A stretch of 64,000 nt of DNA from contig WMCF01000025.1 in NCBI GenBank assembly GCA_009792885.1, positions 2,030,840-2,094,839 on the forward strand, in the 5' to 3' direction. Both the position numbers and the translations under genes were made by a program. How positions within the stretch are numbered: the stretch's first letter is position 1; every line of letters begins with the position of its first letter. A model generated the notes under the pieces. That model worked only from the letters and a program-made list of their open reading frames with translations. It was not told the DNA's origin and did not search any database. Positions 38,101 through 50,160 of this stretch are shown here, piece after piece. The DNA comes from Eremophila alpestris peregrina (lineage: Eukaryota > Chordata > Aves > Passeriformes > Alaudidae).

Positions 38101-39329
38101 GTGCTAGGCATAACATTATTATGTTTGTTTGTAATTGCCTGGGGCCTGAATGGGAATAAAGAAGATACTCCAAACCTTCATGTAGCAGTGGAGAGGAAGA
38201 TCCTTATGGGACAATAAATACTGGATTAATGTAGGTTAATCAAGAGAATCTGAATGAAAAGGCTTTCTTCATTCTGCAGCTGGTCTTAGTTGTATCATTT
38301 GTTTGTTTGTAAGAATTGCCAGATACTTTCTAATGTATTCACAAGTTCTGGATGATTCATGATTGATTTCTTAGTGTAGGTGATTTTTTCATCAAACAGT
38401 TCTTACCAGAAATGTGGTGTTCATCATTCATTAATTCAGTATTTGCTATTTATTGTTTGTCATCTCTTGTTTAAATATATTTAAAATATAAATATTTAAA
38501 CGTATTTAATCAGAAAGTAAAATACTGTCTCATCACTTAAGACTAGTTATGAACCATGAAGAGCAAGCAGACAAAACGGAATATCAGAAATGATATGTCC
38601 AAATTAGTTGGCAAGTGTATTTCATTAATGAACTTGCTGATAGAAATGATGGCTTGTTCATGGTCATTTTGAAGCAAAAAAAAAAAATTCTAGTTAACAT
38701 ACACTCACTTTTAATTAAATACTTGTATGGAATGAGTCTTTTGTTAGCTGCCCTGGAAGTTGGTGTTCCTGAAAGCAAACACACCCAGCATGGGAAATAA
38801 AGAAGAGTTGTTAGAGACATGCACATGCCTTCATGTTACTGGGATCATGGGGATGTGGTGGTGTGGGAAATAGTAAATGTAAGAAGGCTTTTAGGAGCTA
38901 AGAAAGCAGGCCTCAGAAACAGCAGAGCATTTAGAGCTAGCTGCAGTTGCAAATTATGAAAAGCAGAAGACACAAAAATACAGCAAGCAAGGACATTAAA
39001 CAACAATGTGAATCTTAGGTTTGGCCATGATAAACATAGAAGCCACAGAGAAACATGCTTAGCAAGATAGTAGAAAGTTTTAAGTTTAATAATGGAATAT
39101 TGTGTATTGTTAATTCAAAGCATAACCAGCAAGAATTGGTTTTGAAACAGGTTTGCATGTGCTTTTGGTAACTGGCTAAAATAGTTGTCTGTAAGCTTTA
39201 GCAATAGGCTATTGGTTGAAAAACTTTTAAAATGTCATGTAACAAAGAGATCTTTGGCTGTTGGCTGCTTCTAGCAAGACATGAGTGATTGTCATGTTTT
39301 TTTTTGTCTTAAACTTGGTATTGAGACTG

Positions 39330-39960
39330 ATTGTGGCAATAAAGCTTTGGGAAATGTCTTCCAGCAGTCCCATCCTGTTCATGCAAGTACACCAACACGT
39401 GGTGGGATGGCCCTTAGGACTGAGTGTTGGAATGGATGGATGTAGACTCTTCAGGAAGCACAGTAAAGGGAGATGAGGAAAGGATTTCACTCTCTCTGTC
39501 AATGTTGATGACCAGCTGGAGTGTATGGAGCTCCACCTGGGGATGGATGAGGAGCTGACTGAGAGCTTATGGGTCAGGACTGAAGGGAGGGCAGGGATAG
39601 GTGACACAGTGGGGTCTGGTACAGGCCACCTGACCTGGAAGACAGAGCAGATGATGCCCTTCATAGACAAGCAGGAGCAGCTTCATATTCACAAGCCCAG
39701 GTCCTTATGGGGGACTTGAAACATCCTGATACGAGTTGGGCATAAGCAATACAGTATGCTGGAATATACCTGCAGTATATTTTACTGATCTAGGTACTTC
39801 TGAGGCTATCACTGGACACATGCAAGTCAAGTCACAGACAGAAAGTGATGCACTATTAGACTTTGAACAAACTACCAAATTACTTACAAGAACAAAAGCA
39901 ATCAAAGTTCTGCCTCTGGCAATGAGAGGCAAGTGACCTCAGGGTTCATTTTCTGATGCC
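39330..39960 (+). mobile_element. Decayed CR1 LINE fragment (5' / endonuclease part of ORF2)
   Basis: The + strand text from roughly 39440 to 39760 follows the avian CR1 ORF2 leader and endonuclease region. A frame at 39701-39742 reads Val-Leu-Met-Gly-Asp-Leu-Lys-His-Pro-Asp-Thr-Ser-Trp, the decayed form of the CR1 endonuclease motif Gly-Asp-Phe-Asn-His-Pro-Asp-Ile, with a TAA two codons later. Stops and indels occur throughout, so it is dead. Similarity fades after about 39760 and the ends are approximate. CR1 is the main non-LTR retrotransposon of birds; the endonuclease nicks target DNA for reverse transcription. Confidence 0.7.
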
Positions 39961-42900
39961 GACTTCCCTCTCTGTTGAGCCATACCACACTGATGATAAA
40001 GTACCAAGGACATCTAAAACAGCTTATGATAAGCTGATCTTTAAGTCCTGTGATTAATCATCTCTGGAGTCTCATGCATACACAGGTAGCAGCACTGTGG
40101 GAGGTGTTGGTAAGCATATTTTGTCTTTTTTTTTTTTTCTGTTTGGTGATGAATGCTACAAAATTCTTTGACTTTGAGTGTATTTCTGCCATGTAAGAAA
40201 AATGGTAATGAGAAGTTAAATCTTTCTTCCAGTGAAGAATCAGTCTTTCTGGGCATACTTGGAAAATCTGTTTTCTCTATTACATCCTTCATTTAGAGGC
40301 TACCTTCATGCCCTAGTAGAAAATAAGGCTGCATGTCACCTTGGGAACCTGTTCTTCAGAATGGAAATGATCTTTCAGACATGTGCTTTAGCGTAGTTTT
40401 GCTGTGATGGAGTGGTGAAGCAGGGATGCTGGTCAACAGGCACTGAGATCACAAATCTAGCTGCAGCACATTTGTTTGCAAATTTAGAGATTTGTAAGTA
40501 GTAAAGAAGATGCAGCAACTATCACTGCCTCTTAACTTATGCTGATAGTCCTCTTACCTGATGGTAACCCAGTGGTAGTGGAAATGCAGCTGCTGCCAGA
40601 AACCAGAATTCTGTGGGAAGAGAATAGATAAGTGTAGATCTTAGTAGTGTGCCAAGATAGCAGAGTAAGATAATACTTCTGGGAAGTTACCTATGCAAAT
40701 GGGATCTCCTAAGGGTCCACAGTCTCACTCAGCAAGGATGCAGGATGAAGAGAGATGGGAAGATGTCACATTTCCCAATAACCTGCAAGACCCAAGCACT
40801 AAATACTCAACTGGGTTACATTAAATACTGCATTTGCTGCTTGTGCAAGCTCCTTCTCTCCTCTAGTAACAGAAATATGGCAGCAGTGGCCAAAATTGAA
40901 AATGTGGATCCGAGACTGATCAGTCACCAAGGTATCTGCTATTCTCTGTGTAGGGAACATGAGCACACTTGGAGATTAGAGTAGGAAGTTAATACTGTTC
41001 TAAGTATAACTCTTCAGAGGGAATGGTCATCAGTATGCATTTCAGAGGGTTCAGTTGGAAGCATTATACAGGAAGATACAACTTGAAAAATACTGCACTA
41101 TCCACCCATGAAAATTTACACAATAATTTTAATATTACCTCTGTTTCTTACAGCTCTTGCAGCTGAAGTCAGAAACTGTATAAAGGAAAAAATCTAGAGA
41201 TCTGATTTTGCCATACTAACTGGGGTGATCAGATATCATGAGTACAAAGCCACATTCAGGCTGAACTCAAAGGGTGCACAGGAAACTAAAAAGCACATTA
41301 ATCTTGTATATTTTAATCATTGTTTTACTGGCTCACATTGGCAATAATGTCTTAATTCAATAAGTCTCAATTCAGTAGTTCAGTCTTAAATCTTGGCCAG
41401 CTGCTAGAGATTTTAATAGAATTCAGCAATTTAGTCGACATATGAGAACTGAGATAAGCAAATTAAGATCTACCAGAGATCGGATATAAAATTAGAGACA
41501 GTATAATTTTTGATGGGCCATGACCTCAGCAGCTAGGAATTGTCATTTCTCTGTGAAATTAGATAAAGGGATAATGAAGCCATTACCTTATGAACTTTGA
41601 AATGGTAAACAAATAGTAATGCTGCAGGACAGGCAAAGTAAGTTATTCCAAGCATCTGGAGTACCTGATGCAATTTATCTATAAATCTGCATATATAGGA
41701 TAAATAAGAGTAACTAAACTCAAAAAATTATTTCTCTCCCAAAGGCATGCATGTTTCCTTGTGATACAAATATGTACAAATAAATATAATACTTTGCTTT
41801 ATGTCTTAAACTCTGGTGGCCAGGTAAATAATCAAATCATATTTATCCTAGTGATATCTCAGACAAAATACACCTTGTGCTTCAATGAAATGACTGCTTT
41901 TCTTCAGCAGGAAATTAAGATAAGAGCAGTAGAAGGATCTAAACACCTTTGGACAGTGACTTTGTGACTATGAAGTCTGTCTGTTGTTCTTTACCTTGGG
42001 AATAAGTGTTTGGTCAGCAGGTCCATTCTGAGCTTGTCTCACTGAAATGTAAGGCGCAAGCACAATGCTTAGGTAAAGCTCTGACTGACAGGACAAGGAC
42101 AAAATCCACCCTGGAGGATGATAGAAATATGTGTTTAGCAAAGGACAGAACAGGCAATTAACTGCATTTTATCCTGTGATGATTTGGGTAGTACAGACTT
42201 GATGTGCTTTTTGCTCTGTGCAGCAGGTGATTTTTTTTGATTAACACATTGCTGCTGGTTTTAGGCACAATTTTATTGTGATGAAGATGATGATTTTGGC
42301 TGTCTCTGTAGGCTTTTCATCTGATGATTTTTAAGTCACTAAATGTGCATGTTTATATAATCTTCTTTAGTGCATTACACATGTACTTAATGAAGTGTGA
42401 TTTTTCAGCTGGTGCTTATAACTATTTCTCCAAGCAAGCAGTAACATATTTGAGTGATCACAATTCTATTTGCTGCATGGTTCACTCAGCTCTGGAGTTA
42501 CTGAGGTGGTGGAAAGACTTGCATTACCAAAGATGTAAAAAGTAGTGTTATGTAAAATCAGACTATGAACTATAACCCAATTTTAAAATACAAGCAGATC
42601 AGTGATAGCACAAGGTTGTTTCTTTGACTGGAAAAGATAATAGGGGGTAGAAAGGATTTGGACAACTCTGGAAATAGTGGGAAAAAAAAAATCTGTATTT
42701 GCCTGTTCAGAAACTTAGTTTCATGTATTATGAGCAAAACAAAACAGAAACTCAAAATATAGGCAGACCAAACCAGGATCTTATCTTCTAAACCCCTTCA
42801 GACTTTAAGGAGCTGGATGATCCCAAGCTTCATCATTTTTCTCTAAGGAAACCACAAATAAGGGAAGAAAGCCAAGTCAGCACCCCAGAGTTTAATTAGT

Positions 42901-44775
42901 GTATTTGCTCATAGTGCTCACCGTAGTCTCTCAATGTAGGTAGATACAGATGTCAGAGTAATTTAGTGGTGAAGCAGGTCCACAGTTTGTATAACTGGTT
43001 TAGAATCTGCTTTAAGACTAGTCACAGGTGTAAACCAGGAGTAATTCCTCACAAAGACAACTGTGAGTACATGGATTCTGGTATTAGAGATCAAAATCAC
43101 TGCCTCCTGTGTGCTTTGACTTCATCAGAGAAGCCTTTGCATTGCCATGCTGCTTCTATTTGCATTCCCCAGACAGGAAAACATTTAAGGCCAAAATTTA
43201 CCTTTAGGCACATCTCTACATTTGGAATGACTTTGAACACCTCTGTTCACTGGAAGCACATTAGGAAAAGACAAAGACTTGTGGAATTTCAGAGCAGAAT
43301 CCAAAACCTCTGGTTTGAGTAAGGCCATACTGGGAATGTCAGGGACATCAGTTGCCAGGGTTCCACCAAATACTTTTGTGGCTGCTTGAGTTAAAGGAAT
43401 AAATTCTTTTCCTATTTGCCCATAGAGAATCAGGACAAGAAGCAAAACCTGCTTACACAGATTACAGACAAATGATGCTCAGAAGGGCATGCCAGAGGCT
43501 CTACCTGCATTAGTTGCTCCCAGCAGGGCCAGATGCAACATTCAGAGAACTTGCTAAAAGCTTCAGTGAAGAAACACCAAGTGGGATGGGCTGGGGGAAG
43601 AATTTGGTGCCTCTGAGAAACAAGGACTAAGCTTTTGTCAATAGCTACCTTTTAGGCATTTCTCTCATCACCTCCCAAACAGTTTCCTAACTGTTCCTAA
43701 CCTTACTCTCCCTTTTTGAAAGGCTTTTACATTCTTACAGACAATGCCTAAAGTAGTGAATATAAACTGGAGAAGTTCTTACCAGCGTTACTAAAACTTT
43801 CTCAAAATAACAGTATCAACACATTTTAATAATGCCTTGTACCATGGCTATTGATTACCTTTTCTACTTGCTAACTATTTTTAACGGTAGATGCCTCACA
43901 AAGTGAAGAGAATAGAAAAAAATTCACTTATTTTTCTTTTACTTAGCTCTTTAGTTATTTTACTGATCATTATTATTCTGTCATGGTGCTGTCCTTCCTG
44001 GATTGCAAAGACTGCCAGGAATCATTTTGATAGAAAGGAATTTGTATCTCATTTTCTGAGATGGAGCACACTTTTGGTAATGCTGTATTTTGAAATCCCT
44101 TTAGAAAGAACTTAATTTTGGGAGTAAACCAACAGCACCACATTACTGAAAACCATATGATGCATATACTGGAAAGTTGATAAAAATATAGAGTAGTTTA
44201 GAATCTTTATTTTAACAGTATTACCCTTTCCCTAGAGAGATTTTCAATACTTCCATCTGCCCATATCCATTTTTATACTCACCACTGTTTCTAAAATAAA
44301 TCTGACTCTCTTATTTAGGTTTCTTTTTATTCCAGCTTCTAAATATTTCATCCATTCAGTTGCCTACACAAAAGTCCCATTTTTGTGAGGAGTCCTGTAT
44401 TCTCCTTTATTTAGGGGCAGTATTACAGATTTTCCTCATTATTTAATTTCAAGCTACAGTAGAGTGTGCCTAGTTATTTCAGGGTTTCAAAAGCAGCTAC
44501 CTTTAGTTCCATGAGCATGTGTAATCCAAGTATGTGGGAACTTTGCTTTATAATCTTCACATCCAATAGTGTTTGCATCAGTATTAAAATCCTTCTTTGA
44601 TGGCACCATTCTGGATTTATGAGAACACAGATGATAAGGAGGATAAAAAAATAAGTGACATCCTAATAATGTTTACTCCAAAATTATCTGTATGACAGAT
44701 GAGTATTTATATAATTGATGACAAAAGGTTTCTTCAATAATTTTCATAAAGCCATGTTTCACTTGATCTTTAGTC

Positions 44776-44808
44776 AGACTGGACTAAACTCTTAGTTGAG
44801 TCCAGTCT
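44776..44808. repeat. 33-bp hairpin (15-bp arms, one mismatch, 3-base loop)
   Basis: AGACTGGACT (44776-44785) is the exact reverse complement of AGTCCAGTCT (44799-44808). The inner AACT and AGTT also pair, with a single A/G mismatch between the two stem parts and a CTT loop. The stem is too short for a typical pre-miRNA. It may be a palindromic core of an old element or chance. Confidence 0.85.
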
Positions 44809-45513
44809 TTGGTGCACAATTCCTGATCCTTGTCCTGTTCTGCTTTCTTCTTGAATCACCTCCCTTTCCTGATTTTCCTAATTATGATGCGCTACCTATG
44901 AATCAATAACAGAATAATAGGTACTATACTAAAATCTCAAGTACCATTTTACAATGGATAGCGTAAGGTGTGAATTTACTGTGGAGACAAAAAAAGAATC
45001 TCACCTAGGCAGAAGGGAGAGAGGCTCAGTCCATTGCCCACTGAATGACTTCTTTCCTCCTCAAGTGAAGGTGGAAACTTTTGCCTTCCCTTTCTGGTAC
45101 AGTGGTGCCCCTCTGATTAGGTAGAACCTGCTTTCATGTTCACAAATACAACTTCTAGTTAAAGGACCTGGGGAGAGCAATCTCTGGACAACACCTTCAC
45201 TGGGATAAGACTTATAACAGCAGCTGAGGGACCTTTGGGTAACAGGAAAGGAGGAACCTGGCTTTCTGAGCTGTAATGGGACTGCTTTTTGCCCATGGGG
45301 AGACACAAATCTGCTCTGGAACAAGACTTATGTTCTCAGAGTAGTGAGAGGAATACAGCAAAGAGCAGGTATATATATATTTTACCCCTTGCTTCTGAAG
45401 TCTGCACTCCTCAAGACATCTGACCCACAGTACCATGGGGGCTAAAAGTTGTTTTGTGCTGTTCCCAGCTGAGCTTTGATAGATACTGCTTTTTCTGTTG
45501 ACTCAGTTCATAG

Positions 45514-45592
45514 GGTGTTTTGTTTGTTTTTTAGGGTGGTTTGTTGTTTGGTTTTTTTTTGTGGTATTGGGTTTTTTGGTTGGTTTATTTTT
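45514..45592. repeat. T/G-rich low-complexity tract
   Basis: Irregular GTTT, GGTT and T-run sequence resembling the tract at 27779-27888. Confidence 0.8.
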
Positions 45593-46594
45593 CCCTTATG
45601 AGGTTAGCATTTTTGCACCTTGAATGAAACTGGAATGATACTATGATCTGGCATGTTGTACTGGAAGGAAGAAAAAAAGCCTCATGAATGCCAAGAGCAC
45701 ATCTGTATAAACAAATTGAACCTTACTCTGATTACAAGATAAGGAACAGAAGAAAGGCTATTTCTTTTAAAAAATCCATAGTATTGATTGAACATCATAA
45801 TTATGGACTGGTGCTTCAGCAACTGAGACTCCACAAAGTATTGTGATCACAGATAAAGGAATACAACAGGCATTTGAAATACTGGCCTAACAAGTGAGCA
45901 GTACTAACAGCAGCTGGCCTTTATTACTTCAAATAGTATTCGCCTAAATAGCTTAAAGAAAACAAGAAACAAAGGAATTAAAAACAGATTAAAATACCTT
46001 TATCATCCATACACCAAGCTTAGCAGAAGATAGTTGCAGAACTGAAATAATGCTGGATCAAATTTTGCTCCCTGCTTCTGCATGGTAACAGCATAAGCTC
46101 CCTGCCACACTCTGAATTCCCCTGCCCAGAACAGACACTGAGCATCAGACACTGTGGGTCCATTTGATACTTGCTGTAGTGGAGTGACATGTTGCAGAGG
46201 GCAAAGAAATGCTTGTGGCTGTAATTCTTTGACTTTGTTATATCTTTTAAAAACAGGGCAAGTAATTATTTAGACTTTTTTTAATAGGAAAGTGTGATTC
46301 CACTTTCATGGAAGCAAGTGGGATTTAGAAAAAAGGGGCAAATTACTCTATCAGCGCACTTAGAGGTTCTGCTTTCCCTCTTCAGAACACATTTAATGAA
46401 AAAGCATAGCATCTTCCAATCATGTGATTTTTTTCAAGAAGAGTAGGAAAAGACTAAAACACAGTAAGTCTTCAAACTCACAATAAATGAGGAACTGCAC
46501 CAGCTAATCTCTAGTTCATTAAAATTATCTTTATTTTTGTGGAAAAATCCCCTAAATTTCTCATGAAACTAAGCTTAACTGATTTTAAATGTAA

Positions 46595-47141
46595 ATTTAA
46601 GTTATGTCATGTTTTGGATTTGTGCTGGATGTGGAGTTGATAATATTGAGATGTTTTTTTTATTGCTAAACAGGGCTTACACAGAGCCAAGGCCTTTTCT
46701 ACTTTCTGTGCTTCCACACTGGTGAGGAAATTGGGGTGAATGGGAAACTGGGAGGAGACACAGTCAGGTGACCCAAACTAACCAAAGGGATGTTCTAGAT
46801 ATGACATCATGCTCAGTATGATGAGCATATAAAGCTGGGGGGAAGAAGGAGGAAAGGGGGACATTTGGAGTGATGGAATTTGTCTTCCCAAGTCGCTGTT
46901 ATGCGTGATGGGGCCCTGCTCTCCTGGAGATGGCTGAACACCTGCCTGCCCAGGGGAAACAGTGAATTTTTTCTTTGTTTTGCCTTGCTTGTGGACATAC
47001 CTTTTGCTCTACCACTTAAACTGTTTTTATCTCAATCCATGAGCTTTCTACTTTTTCCTATTCTCCCCCTGGACCTGCTGGTAGAAGAATGAGCAAGTGG
47101 CTGTGCAGGGCATGGTGTTTGGCTGGGGTTAAACCATAGCA
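46595..47141 (+). mobile_element. Avian ERVL-type solo LTR (5' end slightly truncated)
   Basis: The order of landmarks matches the widespread avian ERVL LTR: an ATGTTTTGGATTTGTGCTGG-like block (46606-46628), GCTTACACAGAG (46675-46686), CCAAAGGGATGTTC (46783-46796), GACATCATGCTCAG (46803-46816), a TATA box CATATAAAG (46826-46834), GTCTTCCCAAGTC, GGAGATGGCTGAACACC and TTTTTATCTCAATCC. It ends in GGGGTTAAACCATAGCA, with the final CA at 47140-47141. The first 70-80 bases of the usual LTR are missing or too diverged to see. No retroviral coding region adjoins either side. Recognition is from memory of the consensus; divergence looks moderate. Confidence 0.8.
46826..46834 (+). promoter_or_regulatory. 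TATA box of ERVL-type LTR
   Basis: CATATAAAG follows the conserved GACATCATGCTCAG block at the usual place in this LTR family. Confidence 0.6.
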
Positions 47142-48354
47142 GAGATGTGTTTCTAAGTTTAAGCACTGTGACTTACTGCAATTTTCCCCCCCCATTTTGG
47201 TTTGGAGCACTGCTTGGTAAAACCTTGCAGACACATGGCTGATAGGACATAATGCTATCTGCTTCTCAAATCACAAAGGAGGAAGGTAAGTTCTGAAAAC
47301 AGGAACAAAAAGGAGTAGTGGTATTGATTACACTGTATATTTCCACTTCTGATCAAATATGTATGAAATGAACCCACGTAGTGAAAAATAGAAATCAATA
47401 CAGAAAAAAAAAAGCTTATGGTAAATCTTTTCTATTTTCTAAAAATTAACCATTATATATTGCTGTACATAAATGTTGTCTTTTTCATGATTTCAAGCAT
47501 GAGCTTGAAATTCTGAAGTGGAATGAAGGAGGATTATCTTGTGTGGATAACTTTCTGATTAATGACAATGATGACAAGATGGAATTATATCCTTGTCTCA
47601 TGTCGGTAACAAGAGACACTGTGTAAAATTTCCATCCACAAAGAACATTTCAGAATGAAACTGAATCAACTGAAACATCTCTGGTAAATTCAATACTGTA
47701 GTTTGATGCCATTCCTAAGAGAAATAAATGAAATTTCCAAAACAGAAATTATTATATATTTTGAAGAGATAATTTCTCTTTAGTGTGTATTAATCACACT
47801 TTGTGTTCCTGTTAAGGAAACCTATTCCCTAGGAAAGTGTCCAAAAAGCAGACTCAAGAAGTCTAAAACATCTATAAGGCTTTCTTATTACCCTGGATCT
47901 ACGATGAACACTCCTGTTAAAATCAGCAGGAATTCATTAAATCTAGAGCACATTAATGAAGGTGACAGAAATAGATGTGCAGTTGTTTTGCTGACTGGGA
48001 GCTTTTCAAGGATTGCTTTGAGGCTCTTTAAGTGTTGCCTCACATGCTCCCAAAGTAGGTTGGTGTTAGTGTTGGAAAAATTAGATCAGTCTTGAGAGAT
48101 GAAAGGGGAGTTGTCTGTTAAGACAGGCCTTTCTGCAGGAAAAGAGGGAGGAGAACTGGGTTAAGCCAGCCCTGTGACCTTGACAAAAGCTGCAGACAGA
48201 CCATCAGCAAGTGATGGCACAGCCAGGGAAGTGTTGGTTATGGATCTCTGCAGGCTTCAACTACTGCCCAAAGCATCATCTACTTCAGCCATTTCAGAAC
48301 ATGTGTTCTCCACATATTTTAGCATTCATTTTCTCTATCCAAGGAAGAAAATCA
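47142..48354. other. Non-coding DNA, no gene seen
   Basis: AT-rich unique sequence with a short C run near 47186-47194. From about 48130 it becomes somewhat GC-richer as the old CR1 copy approaches; the outer edge of that copy may lie in this part. Confidence 0.45.
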
Positions 48355-48946
48355 TTCAAGAGTCGACAACATTTCCAAAATTAATTCATTCTAGTGTTGT
48401 GCTATTCTCCTTGTGAAGAAATTCTTCCTGTTGTGCCATTTGGACCCCTCAAGCTGAAGTTCTTGGCCATTTCCCCTTATTTTACACATTTCTGCCATTG
48501 CTGGGAGGAGGTTGGTTCAACTGGTTTTTAACTCGTTCATGCAGTTGCAGGCTGTTAGCAAATTAACCTTAGTCTTTTCTTCATCAGACTAAGCTGTGTG
48601 TTTTAGCACACTGAGGAGCAGCTCTAGTCCCCAGACATCCTTACAGCAACCTATTGTACCCTTTTTTAGTTCCTCAGCATGGTTTTTTAGCAGGAAGGCT
48701 GAAACCAGGACACAAAATTCTAACTGCAGTCTCTATGGCCAAGAGGAAAGCTCCACCTGATGCAGTCCAGCACCAGTTTCCTGCCTTGACAGGGACAGCA
48801 CAGAGTTGGCTCATGTTTAACCTAGTGTTGACTGAAATACCCTAGGCCTGCTCCTCAGCTAGCTCTCTTCCAGCTGTGCTGACAGATTGGATCACCTGAT
48901 CCCCAATGTAATTCTCTGGGCTTTTTGCTGAGCTTCTTGAGGCTTG
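48355..48946 (-). mobile_element. Old CR1 LINE copy, 3' part (left of inserted LTR)
   Basis: The + strand is the antisense of CR1 ORF2/3' UTR. AAGAAATTCTTCCTG (48417-48431), GGCCATTTCCCCTTAT (48464-48479), TGATGCAGTCCAGCACCAG (about 48758-48776) and TTGGCTCATGTTTAACC (about 48805-48821) follow the order of the familiar antisense CR1 text. It is strongly diverged, so this is an old insertion. Similarity runs to about 48946 (GAGCTTCTTGAGGCTT), where an LTR interrupts it, and resumes after 49752. Confidence 0.7.
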
Positions 48947-49752
48947 TGTTGGATCATGTTATACCCTGATATGCCCCATGGGTTCAGGGGAAGGTTGTTT
49001 GATTCACTCTGGGTGGTGCACGGGAGACAATCCAAAATTCTCAGGAGCTTCAATAACAAACTTTTACTTGCAAACATTAGAAAATTAAGGCAGAATGAGG
49101 TACTTGGCAAATTTTAAAACAACATCCAAAGTAACGTACTTCATAAGTTTTAACTTAGTGAACTTCAATTTGTCCAGACACTTTAAGGCACTTATTAAGG
49201 CATTGACTGGAATTTTTCAGTCTGGGTTACATTATATTTCAAGAACAAGAATGGAGGAGATGAAAGAGAAAGAAAGGATAAGGAAAGTTCAGTTATATTA
49301 TATACTCAAGCTATGTAGGAACACCCAGGTACCTCCCCTAGGGGTGAGTTTAACATTGATGCAACACTTGTGGATCATGCACAGTCTTCCAGTGGAAAAC
49401 CCCAGAAATGAGTCTGGGGGCACTTTGGAGGCCTTAGATGGTTTATGACACTTTCTAAGACATGACAGATGCCTCTCAGGTCACTGTAGTTAAGCCAATT
49501 ATGCCAATTATATCAGAAAGGATGAACACCCTCAGGCTTGTGTGTAAACAGGAGGGGCACACATCTGAACCACTTGTGTAGAGGAGGACATTGGCAAGAT
49601 AAAAAGCACTATTCCACTCATGGAATCTTATTGGCCTCTTTGCTCATCTGTCTCCAAACCAGCTTGTTGCTAAACAAAGATTTATTTGTCATGGTCATCC
49701 TCTGCTGCACCTGCCCTCTGCACCTGGGCTATTTCCTTGCACATGATCAGCA
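48947..49752 (-). mobile_element. LTR inserted into the old CR1 copy, about 806 bp
   Basis: The left end TGTTGGATCATGT (48947-48959) and right end ACATGATCAGCA (49741-49752) are inverted repeats differing by about one base and one indel, with TG...CA termini. Antisense CR1 text stops at the left end and appears to continue after the right end, which supports the limits independently. Read on the - strand, the 3' part (GTTTGTTATTGAAGCTCC, then GGATTGTCTCCCGTGC) resembles an R/U5 region. No pol or env sequence is visible, so it is a solo LTR. No clean target duplication is seen. The family is unknown to me. Confidence 0.65.
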
Positions 49753-50160
49753 AAGCACCCACTGCTTTTGAAAATGGCCAATTGTTTGAGCCATTAACCT
49801 TTAACATTTTGGTCTCTCACAGCTCAGTCCCCAAGTTTATCAGGTCTTTCTAGACTGAACCTCTTTAGAGATGTGTTGGGGGTGTGCTCTTGCTATCAAA
49901 TCTGCTGATGAAGATACTGAACAAAACAGGTCTTACTGGGTACCTGTGGTTAGCTCTGTTTCTTAACCATAACCTCAGTGTCAAACGTGTGACTTTTTTT
50001 GTCTCCGTAGAACTTGTGGTGCAGCTGATTTACAACTCAGTTGTAAATACTCAGACACAGTTAAAATACTGTCTGTGTATTGTCTTTTCCTGTAGTGCAA
50101 CAGTGATAGTATCAGATGTGTTAAATCACACAGTATTAAAACCTGAAGACCAACCAGAGT
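49753..50160 (-). mobile_element. Old CR1 LINE copy, part right of inserted LTR
   Basis: TCAGGTCTTTCTAGACTG (about 49839-49856) and GATGAAGATACTGAACAAAA (about 49907-49926) correspond to antisense CR1 in the region coding for the reverse-transcriptase core, continuing the copy at 48355-48946 in the same order. Weaker similarity (GATAGTATCAGATGTGTTAA, about 50105-50124) takes it to about 50150. Stops and indels are frequent. Confidence 0.6.

Larger units (their letters stand above)
27711..39329. other. AT-rich non-coding DNA, no gene seen
   Basis: Contains a T/G-rich tract (27779-27888), short tandem copies near 28770-28795, 28868-28885 and 35167-35193, and AT palindromes near 37231-37265 and 38465-38510. 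GC-richer pieces at 31100-31550 and 36740-36930 show no exon structure. No transposable element or RNA gene was recognised. Confidence 0.5.
39961..46594. other. AT-rich non-coding DNA, no gene seen
   Basis: Unique-looking sequence with A and T runs (40127-40138, 42663-42671), a 33-bp near-perfect hairpin (44776-44808, listed separately) and a T/G-rich tract (45514-45592). The short hydrophobic frame at 43891-44115 has no recognisable family. No repeat family was recognised. Confidence 0.5.

Noticed and set aside
43891..44115. Open frame with a predicted membrane segment
   Set aside because: It is short, AT-rich, has no Kozak or exon context, and similar frames are expected by chance in T-rich DNA.
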